Part shown: one piece after another, positions 1 through 11,523 of the stretch | How the letters are laid out: each line of letters starts with the position of its first letter | Numbering within the stretch: position 1 is the stretch's first letter | NCBI RefSeq assembly: GCF_963576615.1 | Contig: NC_088708.1 | Span: forward strand, 65,140,672 to 65,204,671 | DNA from: Watersipora subatra | Lineage: Eukaryota; Bryozoa; Gymnolaemata; Cheilostomatida; Watersiporidae | Reading direction: 5' to 3' | Length of the DNA stretch: 64,000 nt | Made by a program: the position numbers and the translations under genes | The notes under the pieces: model-generated | Seen by the model: only the letters and a program-made list of their open reading frames with translations | Told to the model about the DNA's origin: nothing | Database searches by the model: none

Positions 1-290
1 GGTAGTTTTGCCTAAAACGAGGAACTATTAACTCAGCAGAAAATGATGTTTTTGTTCAATGGTACAAACAGCTTGCAATAAAAACTATCAAATGTCATTT
101 CAGCCAGAGACAATATTTACTATTGTTCCTGGTTTTGATTACATGTAATTATTTAGTAGACAAGTCTCTGAAACTACTCTCAGCAGTCACAGACTTGTTC
201 TTATCTAGATACTGTGGAGGTCTATCAAAAGGATTCTATACTATCACTAGTTTTACCTTCCCTATATACCTTGCAGATTAAGAGTAGTAT
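1..290. repeat. diverged duplicate of 3906-4200
   Basis: This segment aligns by eye with about 3906-4200, starting at a shared GGTAGTTTT word and continuing through GCAATAAAAACTATCAAATG and GTTCCTGGTTTTGATTACAT. The second copy runs into the 3' end of a PAN-domain exon and its splice donor. Here the corresponding donor region is altered and I cannot read a PAN reading frame beyond it. It is therefore probably a decayed duplicate of an exon/intron border in gene A. Confidence 0.75.
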
Positions 291-589
291 GAGGACTTTT
301 AACAGGTGAAAATTAAGAGCTACAATTTACAGTTATTCTTTGATAAAAATAACTAAAGATGTGGTTACGTCAAAAAGGTCGATTTAATGAAATTAAGACC
401 CATAAAAGGCTAAAACATCAGCTACAACTTGATTCTATTTTTATCTTTGTAGACCAACCCTGTCCAGAGATATATGCGTTTGAATGAGGCCCTCATTTAA
501 AAAGGTCACGTTCCAGCGGGTGCTTCTTTTGTGATGTCACTAGTGATACATCTTAAAAGAAACCACGATCGAAAAATATAAGGTCACTT

Positions 590-878
590 CATTAGCCAAT
601 CATCAGCCCGAAATTTTTATATAGGCCGTATTAAATGTTATCACTCGTAAAACGCGTTGTCTGTGATCTCAAATTTAAGAATTTTACTCTATTATTAAAT
701 CGCATGGACATCGATATTTACTGAATTAATCAACATTCTTACTATAATGAATTAATTGATCAACACGTTTTATTGACGAACAACAGTAAAAATTACTGTC
801 ACGTTACTGCGAAGGTGACTCCGAGTTTTTTGAGCATCAGGTGATTAAAGTGCTACGGAGGAAGATAGGAGAATGGAG
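590..878 (+). promoter_or_regulatory. candidate plus-strand promoter and short first coding exon
   Basis: A CCAAT word (about 593-597) is followed about 25 bp later by a TTTATATAGG TATA-like box. After some 230 bp of possible leader comes ATGGAG at 873-878, directly followed by the donor-like GTAAAT. The layout fits a first exon that splices after two codons. I found no following plus-strand exon, so this may be chance or a repeat-borne promoter. Confidence 0.25.
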
Positions 879-3800
879 GTAAATTTATCTTTTACTTTGA
901 TTTTCTTATAGATATACAGCTGAGTTTACATTCTGATTATATTTCCCTGTTTGAGGCTAAAATGTAATTTCCTGCGCGTGCGAGATACGTATGTACAGCG
1001 AGTTCTTGACGGCTTCTTTTTAATCCATAGCATCTAGCAATACAATTGCTCAGATTGATGATTACACTAGAAGTAATATTTTTAGTACTCATTAATATAT
1101 GTACTAATTAATAAAATTATAACTTTTTGCTATCACTAATCATCGTTTTATAATTTTTTATCGGTTCACCTTGCTACATGTGTTTTAAATTTTCTGTAGC
1201 AGATTTATCTAGTAAATTAGATTTATGATTTGACTTTAGATGCTCACTTTTCATTTGTAGAAAGTGAAGAAAATTGATTGATCAATGCAAATCTTTAACT
1301 CCCAGAACCTAAGCTTCGAATCGTTGGCTTGGCATACTTATTCCTTTGTTAAACATTTATTCATTTTTAAAATTACACTCGCAATCTATCTAACTCCAAA
1401 TTTGAAAGCTTTCAGTAGATACGCGTTAGAATGACATTTATGAATGACATATATTTATTGCATTTGTTTTATTGATTACAGAATGTTTATGTCGTCTCAC
1501 CAGCCGAAGCAGCTTTGTCAGTGTGAAAACTGCCACAAAGGGGAAAGAGAGATTTGAATGTGTGCTGCATAAACCATGATGTTTTGTTTGAGTTTGTTGC
1601 AGTAGATGAATTTGTTTTATTGTATCAGCTAAAACTATGCGAGTGGCCACGACTTGATGAATATCTTTAATAAAAGCTTTATGCTAAAATGAATTTTTTT
1701 TTTGTAAAAATTATATAATAAAATAGTACTGTTGAAGATAATGCAAAACATGATTTGCAGAATATTGTAGTGAATTGGATACAATATATGGATGTCCGCA
1801 GAACTGGAGAATGCGAGTTCAAATCCAGTTTGCAGCAGATTTCTCATCCTTAAAACTCTATTCCTATGTATATTCTTTTCAAAGGCGCAGCTTGCTTATT
1901 TTACTTACAGTAGTAAGAAACTAGTTTTCGGTGTGGGCAATGATATACAGCCCCATGCCCAGGATAGGCGACGGGCATAATGTGGGCGGGGCTTTTGGGA
2001 GGCTGTATACCGTTAGTGTGGGTAAGCGACGACAAACAAAGACTTTAATCTACATAGTTTGCTTGACAGAATTACCGTAGACCGGTAGAATTGGTAGTCG
2101 ACACTCAAATGTTTACAGGGTGTTTACACAGCATTTGGAGAAAGTGTGTGAGACAAATTTTTAATTTTAGTTATTTGAGGCATTTGAAGCATTCATAATA
2201 ATGTATCTGTAGCTGGATTTAAAATTTTATTATAGCCAACATGAGCAAATACAACATAAAATATATGCCAATATAGCCACGTAGGACTAGACTTGTATCG
2301 CAAATAGCCGATGTGAATATGAGATATATTGACAGATATATCAGGCGTGACATCATTTTGGGCAAGTCTGGGCATGTTTTTTTGGCCTGAGTGTTTTTAC
2401 CGCGATCAGATGTTTTTCGATTTTAATCTTCAAATATCTTGGTAATGAGATTGCCTAACACAACAAACAACATATCAACTGATAGAGGAAAAAATTCTTT
2501 CTTTTAAGGTCAACTCAAATTTGACGCAACCACATTTTAACATTTATTCTACCACACTCTTGCATCTGGTAAAAAAAACAAATTATTAGCACCGAAGAAT
2601 TCCCTGATTACTAATGCTGTACCATTTGATTAAAAATGTTCAGCTATGTTGGTGAATGTGGAAGCTAGTCTTTGTATACCATAAATGTATGATGACCTAA
2701 AGCCATCTCTTTTTCTACTTTTTATATCTATTTGCAATTATAGCTGCTTGAATATAAATTGTATCAAACCTGCTAGTGCTATTAATACAAAACACTGAAG
2801 CTGCAGCACTAAATAGATTATAGCCAAAATAGTGTAAACATATAAAGATAATCAGTCTAATATCATGAACTACACTGATACACCACTGATGAGATCAAGT
2901 GTAGACAAATTCAGACTAATATTAACAACTGTAAGTAAAAATCTGTAAATGTTGTCAAGTCCTTAGAGTCCTTATCTCTTGTACTATAAAAGCCCTGTTC
3001 CATTGTTTACAACTGAGCTCACATGAACAAAATTCAAAGCTTAACTGTGAACAAAATCGGCGATACTCGAAGTTTGTTTTGGTCTGGCTAAATGTAACCT
3101 CGCATTTGGTTGGCTAGCTTCAGATCATCATACACAATATTGTGTTTATTTCTTAATTATCAGTTGATTTAGTAGCAGTTCAATGCATAACTAACTGAAC
3201 TGTGTAAAGATATGACAGAAAGGATGAACCGAGATTCCCTAAGTTTGCTCTAAGGTTGTTGTTTTAGTAAACAAATACAATTTTAGGAAATATCACATTG
3301 GCTGGTTTGTGACTACCCCTTAGTTTTTTGAGTGATTGAGTTTAGACTTCTCAACCTCAGAATTTATGATGTATGGAAATCGACCTGATCATTAGTTTGA
3401 GCAGTTAGCTAACAATCCACCCTAACACTGTGAGTCAGTGGCCAGGGTGCGTATCAGGGCAAGTGGTAAGATAACATCTTACTTACAAGATCTGTGCTGT
3501 AAACTCTGGTGGTTTAAAACTACAATCAACTTTTTAATATAGTTTTTTTCATTGGTGGTATAATCATTATTCAAGTCTAAGATAGTAGGAATGGCTAAAA
3601 AAGGCATCAATAAATATCTGTGATAGGAAGGTATCAAAGAGGTTCAAAGACAAGATGTAACACATCTGTGCGACCAGCTATGCAACAAATGGTAAACACA
3701 ATGTGATAAAGATATGATTTTAATTTGAGAGAGCAAAAGGTGCTCATATTTTTGGTGAGGAAGAAAATATGCCAGGAGATTATCTAGAGAGCAAATAAGT

Positions 3801-3905
3801 AGTCAGACAAATCCAAAAGAGGAGGAAGAGAGCAGACAAAACTCAAAGTAGGATATTATAATAATAAATAAACTCAACTCAAAATTAAATGTGCGTGCTT
3901 ACTAG
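879..3905. other. no gene recognised; AT-rich intron or intergenic DNA
   Basis: No coding exon with both splice signals and a recognisable domain was found on either strand. The short open frames look random in this AT-rich composition. A possible tRNA-like repeat head (1769-1860) and a G-rich low-copy stretch around 1930-2040 are the only structured parts. Confidence 0.6.
1769..1860 (+). repeat. possible tRNA-derived SINE head
   Basis: A box-A-like TAGTGAATTGGA (about 1769) lies about 40 bp upstream of a good box B, GAGTTCAAATCC (about 1814-1825). That is the arrangement of a tRNA-type RNA polymerase III promoter. No full cloverleaf can be folded by eye, so a SINE remnant is more likely than a tRNA gene. 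Confidence 0.3.
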
Positions 3906-4200
3906 TTGGTAGTTTTTCTAAAACAAGGTATGATTAGCTCAGCAGAAAACTATGTTTTTTAGGGGTAAAAACAGCTTGCAATAAAAACTATCAAATGTTG
4001 TTTCAGTTAGAGACAATATTACACTATAAATTGTTCCTGGTTTTGATTACATGTATTTATTTAGTAGCCAGGTCTCTAAAACTATTCTCACTAATCACTT
4101 ACTTTTTCAGAACTTGATGCTGTGCAGGTCTATCAAAATGTTCTATAATATCACTAGCACTACCTCACCTAGATACCATGCAGGTCTATCAAAGTACTGT
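3906..4200. repeat. second copy of the 1-290 repeat, overlapping the end of a PAN exon
   Basis: Same repeat as 1-290, with scattered substitutions and small indels. Its right end overlaps the last bases of the PAN-domain exon at 4169-4423. A short internal duplication (GCAGGTCTATCAAA at about 4124 and 4181) is also present. The pair is best explained by local duplication inside gene A. Confidence 0.75.
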
Positions 4201-4423
4201 AGACTGCCACTGTTAACTGTAGTCACTCCTTCATCATCAGACCTCACACTGCTTACTGTACAAGTCTCCTCAGTTTTATGCTTGCTGATAGATCTACATT
4301 CAGATGCTATGCTGCTGGTAGCCAGGCAGGTAGACATGCAGGACCTTAAGTCAGGAGCATCTACTGTATATCCTGCTGCTGATAAGGTCTTCCCTCTCAC
4401 AGACTGCCAAGGTAGCCATAGCC
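4169..4423 (-). CDS. PAN/apple-like domain exon (gene A, second)
   Basis: Minus-strand exon bounded by an acceptor ending TTTTCTACAG and a donor TCTAG|GTGAGG. It is 255 nt long and enters and leaves in phase 1, as in exon-shuffled extracellular domains. The 84 internal codons contain the core cysteine spacing SCMSTC ... SEC ... ETC, typical of a four-cysteine PAN domain, which binds protein or carbohydrate. The outer cysteine pair seen in the other PAN exon is absent. The domain call is inferred from cysteine spacing. The link to the signal-peptide exon upstream rests on strand, phase and the lack of intervening gene ends. It could instead belong to a separate paralogue. Confidence 0.55.
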
Positions 4424-5072
4424 CTGTAGAAAACATTCTTTACACTAAGTGCATTGGTAGCTCAAACAGCTGACTCTCCTGACACCGGTTTGCTTAGCGC
4501 TACTAAAACCTTCAATATAAACAGAAATGTCTCTTTTCTGTAGCAAATGCAATATGCCATAATATGAACAGAATTTTTTTAACAGTACAAAGACAACTTA
4601 TGACATTAAGTTTTCATGCTATAGCACTAGTTTCCTTAAAGTTTATTGTTAAAACTGCAAATTCTTCAAGCAAAAAGAGATCTCCATTATGGAAATGTTG
4701 TAGGAACAGCAGAATTCGGACAAATTTGTTCTGCAGTTTCAGTAGTTAACTGGAAAACAATAATTTACAGATATTCGGCAGTCGATAAATCCTAATTGCA
4801 TTCAGTGAAAAAGGTCTGTCAATTAACTAAGTTTGTGGTATTTTAGAATAGTTTAGCTTCTAGTTTCCTTACAATGTGATTAAGTCCCTTTAGAACAACA
4901 ATTTGTAAATCTTTAATTTACATACCTAATGTTTTTTGCAGATATAATTGGTTTTGCATATACATAATTAACATTAAGTGTGTTCACTTGTATTCTTAAT
5001 GATATATTGCAAAACTTTTATTTTAACACCACATCACTCTATTTTTCAACCCTTTCCTTAGAGTGGCACTGA

Positions 5073-5102
5073 AATGAGGTTAAACAAAGGTTTAACCTCA
5101 TT
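5073..5102. repeat. perfect 13-bp inverted repeat
   Basis: AATGAGGTTAAAC and its exact reverse complement are separated by AAAG. The GGTTAAAC word occurs once more just downstream. Possibly a MITE relic or a simple hairpin. Confidence 0.7.
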
Positions 5103-6569
5103 ACAAAGGTTAAACAAAGCTTTTGTAATTTTCAAACACCTTGACAGGATGTTGAGAGAATAAATTTAACCGTTTCACAGGTGAGTCGAATACGGCATTA
5201 CCTCTTTTAGAGGCAAGAAATCTGCTAATTTGCTTCCAACTTTTCGTAGTTGTTAAATTGTTGAATAAGCTGATACATATCTCTACCAGTTGATTTGTAT
5301 TGATTGCAACCAACCAGCGATGATTTTATAATCTGCGTTGCAATTTGTTGGAGCTTTCAAATTATTTATTTCATTTTAAATTGAAGAGACGTTTTTATTT
5401 TATAATTATATTTAACAAAGTTGCTCAAAATTTCACTGCACTTATCAATATGTTTGCGACAATTTGCAGCCAAAACTGGTTTTTTATGTGCCATAGAACA
5501 TGGGTTACGAGCGTCAGTCAATTCATTGTACGCTGAGTTCAAGTTCCCACAATCATGCTATCAAGTAATATGTTATAAATACGAAAATTTTCAAGTTTTA
5601 TAATGATAATAACCTATCAAGTACTAAAACTATATATACAAAAACAAATGACATAAGCAAACCATAAGTATAATACATGCAGCAACAAAAATATAATATA
5701 AAACCAATATTAAATTTTTTAAAACAAAAATATTTGCATCATTTGCAAGACCAGTTATGTTATGATTGTTACCTTCGTTTGAAACCATTTTTATATTATT
5801 CTGGTTGTTCACTGACTTCCACACTGTCTTCTGATCTCAATTTCTTTTCTGCACAGCTGAGCTATTCGATATTAACGTCCAAACAATTTTTAGCGTAGCA
5901 AAACTTATTACTCGATGCCATTTTAAATAGACTTCTAGTGTGAATAATTAGAAACCACATGTAATAAAAATGGCCTCAAATGTTAGCCTCAAAAGATGTA
6001 GTAGCACATTTCCATGGTAAACACAAAAACTGTTTCTTCACATACATCGAAGTATCAAGACCATGGTAAAAAATAGCTACTATTATCCTGATACAGTTAC
6101 TACTTGTTCCTATGGTATTGCAATTCCTTTCCAACAAAAATCACTGTGACAATAGATTATGCCTTGTTTGTATAACATTCATTATGTTATTTGTAAATAC
6201 TGGTTTTGTACTTTTTTCATGGTCAAGTCACTAGTGCTATTTCTTACTCTAGTTGGTTATTGCTAGCTAGGTTAAATATCTGTACGCTGCTTGATAACGG
6301 TCTGTGAGGAGTTGAGGGTTGGGCAGTAGTGAGAAAGAAATACATGCAATCACATTCTGATTTAACTGACACAAAACCTATAGAATCAGTTTGTTTTTTT
6401 GAAAAGACCAAAAGTGTTGGAAAAGGGACTTCAACTTGAACAGAAACAATGAAGGAATAAATTGTTATTGATGTAATTGAGTCATTATTGGAACAGTTTT
6501 GTAGACACTTTTTTCCTGAACACTTGCTATTATGAGTTTGGAAAGAGTAAGAGTATCAAATAGTATCAG

Positions 6570-6705
6570 TCGAATAAAAATAGCGCTCAAATATAAGTGG
6601 TGTTCAATTAAGGGGCGCTCTATTTTTCAACCCTTCTCCCATAAGGGCGCTCAAAAAGAGGTGACGTTTTAATAAAGGTAGCATTCAAATACAGGTTTTA
6701 CGATA
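6570..6705. repeat. GCGCTC-rich dispersed repeat-like segment
   Basis: Contains three GCGCTC words (TAGCGCTCAAATATAAG, GGGCGCTCTATTTTTCAACC, GGGCGCTCAAAAAGAG). The phrase CTCTATTTTTCAACCCTT recurs almost exactly near 5036-5053. This suggests an interspersed element, but the ends are not defined. Confidence 0.4.
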
Positions 6706-8575
6706 TTGTCGTATGCATTCAACAGTATTATAACCTTTAAATATATAGAGATACGAACTAAAGGTGCCAGAGAATGACTAGCAGGTATATGTAAGTAGAG
6801 TATTACTGCATGCTCTCTGATTCAAAAATGTTTAAGAGTAGAACTAACAAGGAACTGACGTTAACTTTTATAACCAGAAATCATTAGAAGCTTTTACAGT
6901 TAAAAAGCTATCTGACTCATACTCTTAAACTAACACTCTTCTACACCCCTTCCTTCTAACTCTAGTTTGTTTGTTTAATCTTGCTAATCTAAACACATAC
7001 ATGTAACTCTTGAATGTCCATTTTACGTATTTAATGCTGTTCATAACTGATGTGTTGAAGTCCTTCATTGTTCCTATTGCTGTACCATAGCTGATAATTT
7101 TTACAGCTTCTACAACCAAAAGCTTTAATCATATAGTTAAACATTGAGCTCACCCGTTCTTAGTGTATAAGCCTCTACAAACCGATTTATAGCCAGTTTA
7201 TGTTTGTTGAATTATACTCTATAATACCATCTGTCACAATTTGTTGTACAAGTCTATGCTTTGTCAAGTACATATTTGCAGCTGAGTGAATTAAATCAAG
7301 ATTATATTGAATAAAAATTGTCAGCCAGGACTGAATCATAAACATTTTTTTTAATTCAGACTCAAACAAAGCCAGACGAAAGTTAATATAAAAATAATGA
7401 AAAAGCCTGCTATAAATAATATTTAGCTTGTTTGTTGGTAGGTTTTAACACAAGACCCCAACTGAATTGCTACAAATATTATGACAAATCTATCCTACAT
7501 AAGCTCATTGGAATCTCATGCATGCTGTTCTACTGATGTAAATGTATCTTTTTATATGTATTTATGGGTTCGCATTTGTGGTCATGTATCTAAGAATATA
7601 TGTCTTTTAGTCTATGTATATGATGTGTCTATGTGTATCTATGTATGCATGAGTTATCACTACAGTGGCTCTATAAACCAACAAAAATTTATTAAGTTGT
7701 TTGTATGGTTATGGTCCATAAGCTTAGGCTTCTTACTGAGCAATTGCTTTTTGTATAGACGCTATTTGATTACACATACAAGTTTGTACAATAAATAACC
7801 AATATTCTTAGTAGTTAGAAAGGACATAGCCATAAATCAGTCACAATCTAATATACTTGTAACTCCCATAAGACCTCATAAATACTTATTTTAATGCTTA
7901 GAGCACTTTGTGCACTCTAGGGCATGATTGGGTACATTGAAGAATATTTAAAGATTCTAAAAACATTGTAAATTTTGTGTAAACAACAGAAACAAATTCA
8001 GTTAATACTTCAAAGTTGGAAGCTTAGTATGAAAAGTTTTAAGTAGATTTTGGTAGCCGTTGTAGGCTAGTTTATAACTGATACCAACTTATCGATTGCC
8101 TCTGCAAGCTCAACCAGACACATATTTAGTGTAAGCATTTGCATAGCATCAGTACCAGTCATAACAAGTATTATCATTGACAAAAACTAGACTATACTTA
8201 GAGAACCGGGATGTCGAAAGTACTGAAACTAGATTTTATCTCCTGGCAACTTTGACCCAGTTAATCGTGAAAGCCTCTACAAGTTGAGTGATGTTCAGGT
8301 AATCAAGGTTGAACAGGTGTGGGCCATTGTATACTGAAGTAAACTGTCGTTTTTATAAAGCCAGAAGCAGCATGATAATTTTCTATTGTGCTGTGATAGA
8401 ACATGTTTGACTAGTTGATATGATTCCTGCTCAACCTCCATTTGTTTGGGATAGAATATTATTTCCGAAACAGCCAAATATTGAATAGCTTCCCAATTAA
8501 AAAAGATTATGCAGACAACTGTGTAAGAATAGTTAAAAGATGTAATAGTCAGTCACACAGCAAACTAATTCTCAC

Positions 8576-8839
8576 CTGCACAAGCTGGTCTGATGCGTGC
8601 ATTCCACTCACTGTCCACTACTAGCATTCCTGTCTGCTCATTCTCTGCCAGCAACTCACAGTTGGTGCCTCCTCTTGTTGTCTTATAGTTGTAGGCAGCA
8701 CACAAAAATGAGGTTCGACTCAAACACAGTTCTCTACAACTGCTTCCACTTGCCACTGTCCTAACCTCAAGTTGACCAGAAGTGATGAGTGGTTGGAGTC
8801 TTCTACCATTTTCTTCTCTCCACTTACATTCTTGAGACT
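8576..8839 (-). CDS. PAN/apple domain exon (gene A, first)
   Basis: Minus-strand exon with a pyrimidine-rich acceptor (CCTTCAAACAG) and donor GTGCAG|GTGAGA. It is 264 nt long, phase 1 at both ends. The encoded domain starts ESQECKW, has SSCRELCLSR, SFLCAAYNY and TNCELL, and ends near RPACA. That gives six cysteines in the classic PAN/apple order, so three disulfides are expected. Joining to the upstream signal-peptide exon (phase 1 donor at 10465) keeps the frame and makes a secreted or cell-surface N-terminus. Family knowledge says PAN domains mediate protein or glycan binding; the ligand is unknown. Confidence 0.75.
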
Positions 8840-10464
8840 CTGTTTGAAGGAAAAAAGAGATTTGGTATTATTACCATTAAAGAAAAGTGTATGCTAAGAA
8901 CAACTGCCATGTAAGGAAACAGCATAAAACCATTTAACTAATTTCATTTAAGTAGCTGAACATGTAAGAGCGTAACTAGCTAGTTAAATGCATTAAAAGT
9001 AGTTAGAAACTGCTAGAAGATTATGTTAAGATTTATTAAGTGTCTATGCTCAGTGAGACGTTTTGTAATCTCAATTAATAAGTGAACACTGCCGTCTAGT
9101 AAGAGTGTATTTAATCATGGTATATAAGTGCTAAAAGTAAAGCTCAGTTAAATCTCCAACCAGCTTTGTGAGAGTAAACCATACTTTACTTAGGTCAGAT
9201 CGGTATTTATCATCATGACCCTTTCACAACGTAGTCAAATTCATAAAACACTGAAGCCTATAATGGTATCAATGGTCTAACTATATGACAATGCATTATA
9301 TACCCATTATTACAAGTAAGTTAATTTTTCTCTCCATTATACAGACTTTCTATTAGAAAACCTTTAAAAAACTTTTAGGTTATATGGTTACTTATATAAG
9401 ATAATCTACTTCAAGGTCAGTTGATATTAAAAGCATTGCTCATCAGTGATGAGTAAAGTAGAATTTATGTAAACAATTACTTTGCTGCAGACCAACTATA
9501 TTACTATTTTGAGCTGGTAACCTGTTAGTCTGACTAGTGATTGAACAACGCTGCTGGAGTGCAGTGGTTTGTATAGCTGACTTTAATTATGTACCATGGA
9601 TAGCCTTCTATAAAGCCTGCTAAATCATCACATAAATAGAAGGATGTCAGTTAATTTAGTCTAATTATGGGTGGTGATAAATGAGATGAATATTAAGGGG
9701 TTTAGTTGCATTCAAAGTTAATGTGTAATGTTGCTGAAATAGAATGGTGCTTCTTATTTGGTAATTTTATTATAATCTGATTAAATATTGGTTTGTTATT
9801 TGCTGTATCAAATATGCTGTTAGTGTGACTTCAGGGTCAGTATATTTGGTATAAATGTGTTTTAGTACAAACAATATAATACATGTAGTAATATTAAATA
9901 TAACAATAATAAATATTCACTTTAATAATTAATATATTTGATATACAAGTATACATGCTTTAGTATAAGTAATACAATACATCTAATAATATTATATTAT
10001 TACACGTACAATATCATTAAATATTATATATAATATTATATAAAATTAATATAATATTAATATAACATACAATAATATTGTATAATATTATATATAATAT
10101 AATAAATAATTTAAATAGAAATATACTCAGGTTACATGTTAGAAACCATTTAGCGTTAAGACTAGAAGAACTATGAATATTAAGAGTAGAGGATCTGTGA
10201 ATAATTACCCATTCAAATGTACTGACCATGAGCCTACATGTAGGTAACGTCAACTTCTAAAAAATGTGGAGTGTGTTAGTTTATTTCTGATTAAACCATA
10301 ATGTCTGAAGTTAATGCATCTTCAGTAGAACTGATTATGTCTGATGTAGACCAGTAATAAACTATAGCAATAAACTCTGACCAACAAACTATAGCAAAGT
10401 TATAAGAAACAATCAAATGTGTTTTAATACTATAACATATAAGAAATGATAAAAACAAACTCAC
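8840..10464. other. intron between signal-peptide and PAN exons
   Basis: No coding signal recognised. The part from about 9880 to 10110 is extremely AT-rich, with repeated TAATATTATATA words. Confidence 0.55.
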
Positions 10465-10549
10465 CAGCGGTGGCTAGCAAGCAAGAGAATGCTGAAAGCA
10501 TAGGAATTGCGTGAAACACCTTCATGGTTTACAGAGCGTTTAGAGTTAC
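10465..10549 (-). CDS. signal-peptide exon of gene A
   Basis: The exon starts after an acceptor TTAATTACAG with 24 nt of leader. The ATG is at 10525. It encodes 20 residues, MKVFHAIPMLSAFSCLLATA, a short positive N-terminus followed by a hydrophobic core and small residues, so a good signal peptide. It ends in phase 1 at donor CTG|GTGAGT. Gene B has a near-copy at 28413-28496, including the splice sites, and this paralogous conservation supports the exon. The next in-phase exon is the PAN domain at 8576-8839. An intron in the 5' UTR separates it from exon 1 near 15152. Confidence 0.85.
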
Positions 10550-10887
10550 CTGTAATTAAAAAAGGTAATCACTTTTCTGAAAATTAATCAGTTGGGCAAA
10601 CACACAAAAACAGTATTTAACTATGATAATACAGACAAACATAAACCTCTGTAAATATTCAAAATTTATGTGAAAATCAATGCTTTCAATATAATAATAT
10701 AGTTCAAATATCAATGAAGCTCATTAAAATCTATGTTGTCAAAACTATCATATTGATACATGTACATGATCTGTAAAAGCAGTGAATTTGTAGACTACAG
10801 TCAAGTTATGCTGCCAGTTTTGCACAGATGACAACAAACATGTATATTTGGTAGTTTGCAGCTGTTTATAGACACTTATAAGTAGTA

Positions 10888-10912
10888 GGGGAGAAGTGGG
10901 TAATGTGGACAG
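10888..10912 (+). repeat. left terminal inverted repeat of the pogo-like element
   Basis: A 25-bp match to the right end at 14539-14563, differing only in the outer G/A positions. The inner part GTGGGTAATGTGGACAG is identical. Confidence 0.85.
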
Positions 10913-11523
10913 TTTTTCTTTTTATTACAGTTACTACTATTCTATTCACTTTAGATTAGTCTAAATTATATATTTAGCTTGCAGAGTTTGTTAGTTCTTT
11001 TTTCCTAATTGCATGTTTTGTAATACAAGCAATAGTTTTCTCAGAATGCACCATATCATAAATCACAAGATTGTCCACATTACCCACCATCAGTGGGTAA
11101 TGTGGACAGGTGCAGCGGGTAATGTGAACATGTCATTTTTTGTCAATAAAGTAAAAAAAATTCAGATATTCAAATAACTACAAGTAATATATGCATGTGG
11201 TTATATGTAATTAAACGTAAACTATACAGGACTAATTCAAATCTGACAATATAAAATAATAGTTCTACTAAGTCAAGGTAATAACTCAGCTTGTCTTTTA
11301 GTGTATAACAAATTATGTCTATCTTAAATTGAAAGCTGATGGCTTAAAAATAAAACATGAGTCCACCTCTGTTTCTTTCTGTATTTCCCTGGCACAATGG
11401 TTCAGGCAAGACTAATACGAGCTGGCTGCGGCTAACATATTTACCATCTAGTAAGTCTGGCTTGTAAAACTTTTCACTCCTGTGCCGGTAAAAGTCTACT
11501 TTCAACTCTTCAGAGGCAATAGT

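Larger units (their letters stand above)
4424..8575. other. probable intron between PAN exons; no coding exon seen
   Basis: About 4.1 kb of AT-rich DNA between two phase 1 PAN exons on the minus strand. I see no further exon with a domain pattern. It contains a small perfect hairpin (5073-5102) and a GCGCTC-rich dispersed-repeat-like piece (6570-6705). Confidence 0.5.

Noticed and set aside
4051..4473. 140-codon plus-strand open frame
   Set aside because: Overlaps the minus-strand PAN exon, whose splice sites, phase and cysteine pattern are better supported.
5630..5824. Minus-strand frame ending in a hydrophobic stretch, possibly a membrane exon of gene A
   Set aside because: AT-rich DNA gives such runs by chance; no matching splice sites or phase and no similarity to the gene B or C membrane exons.
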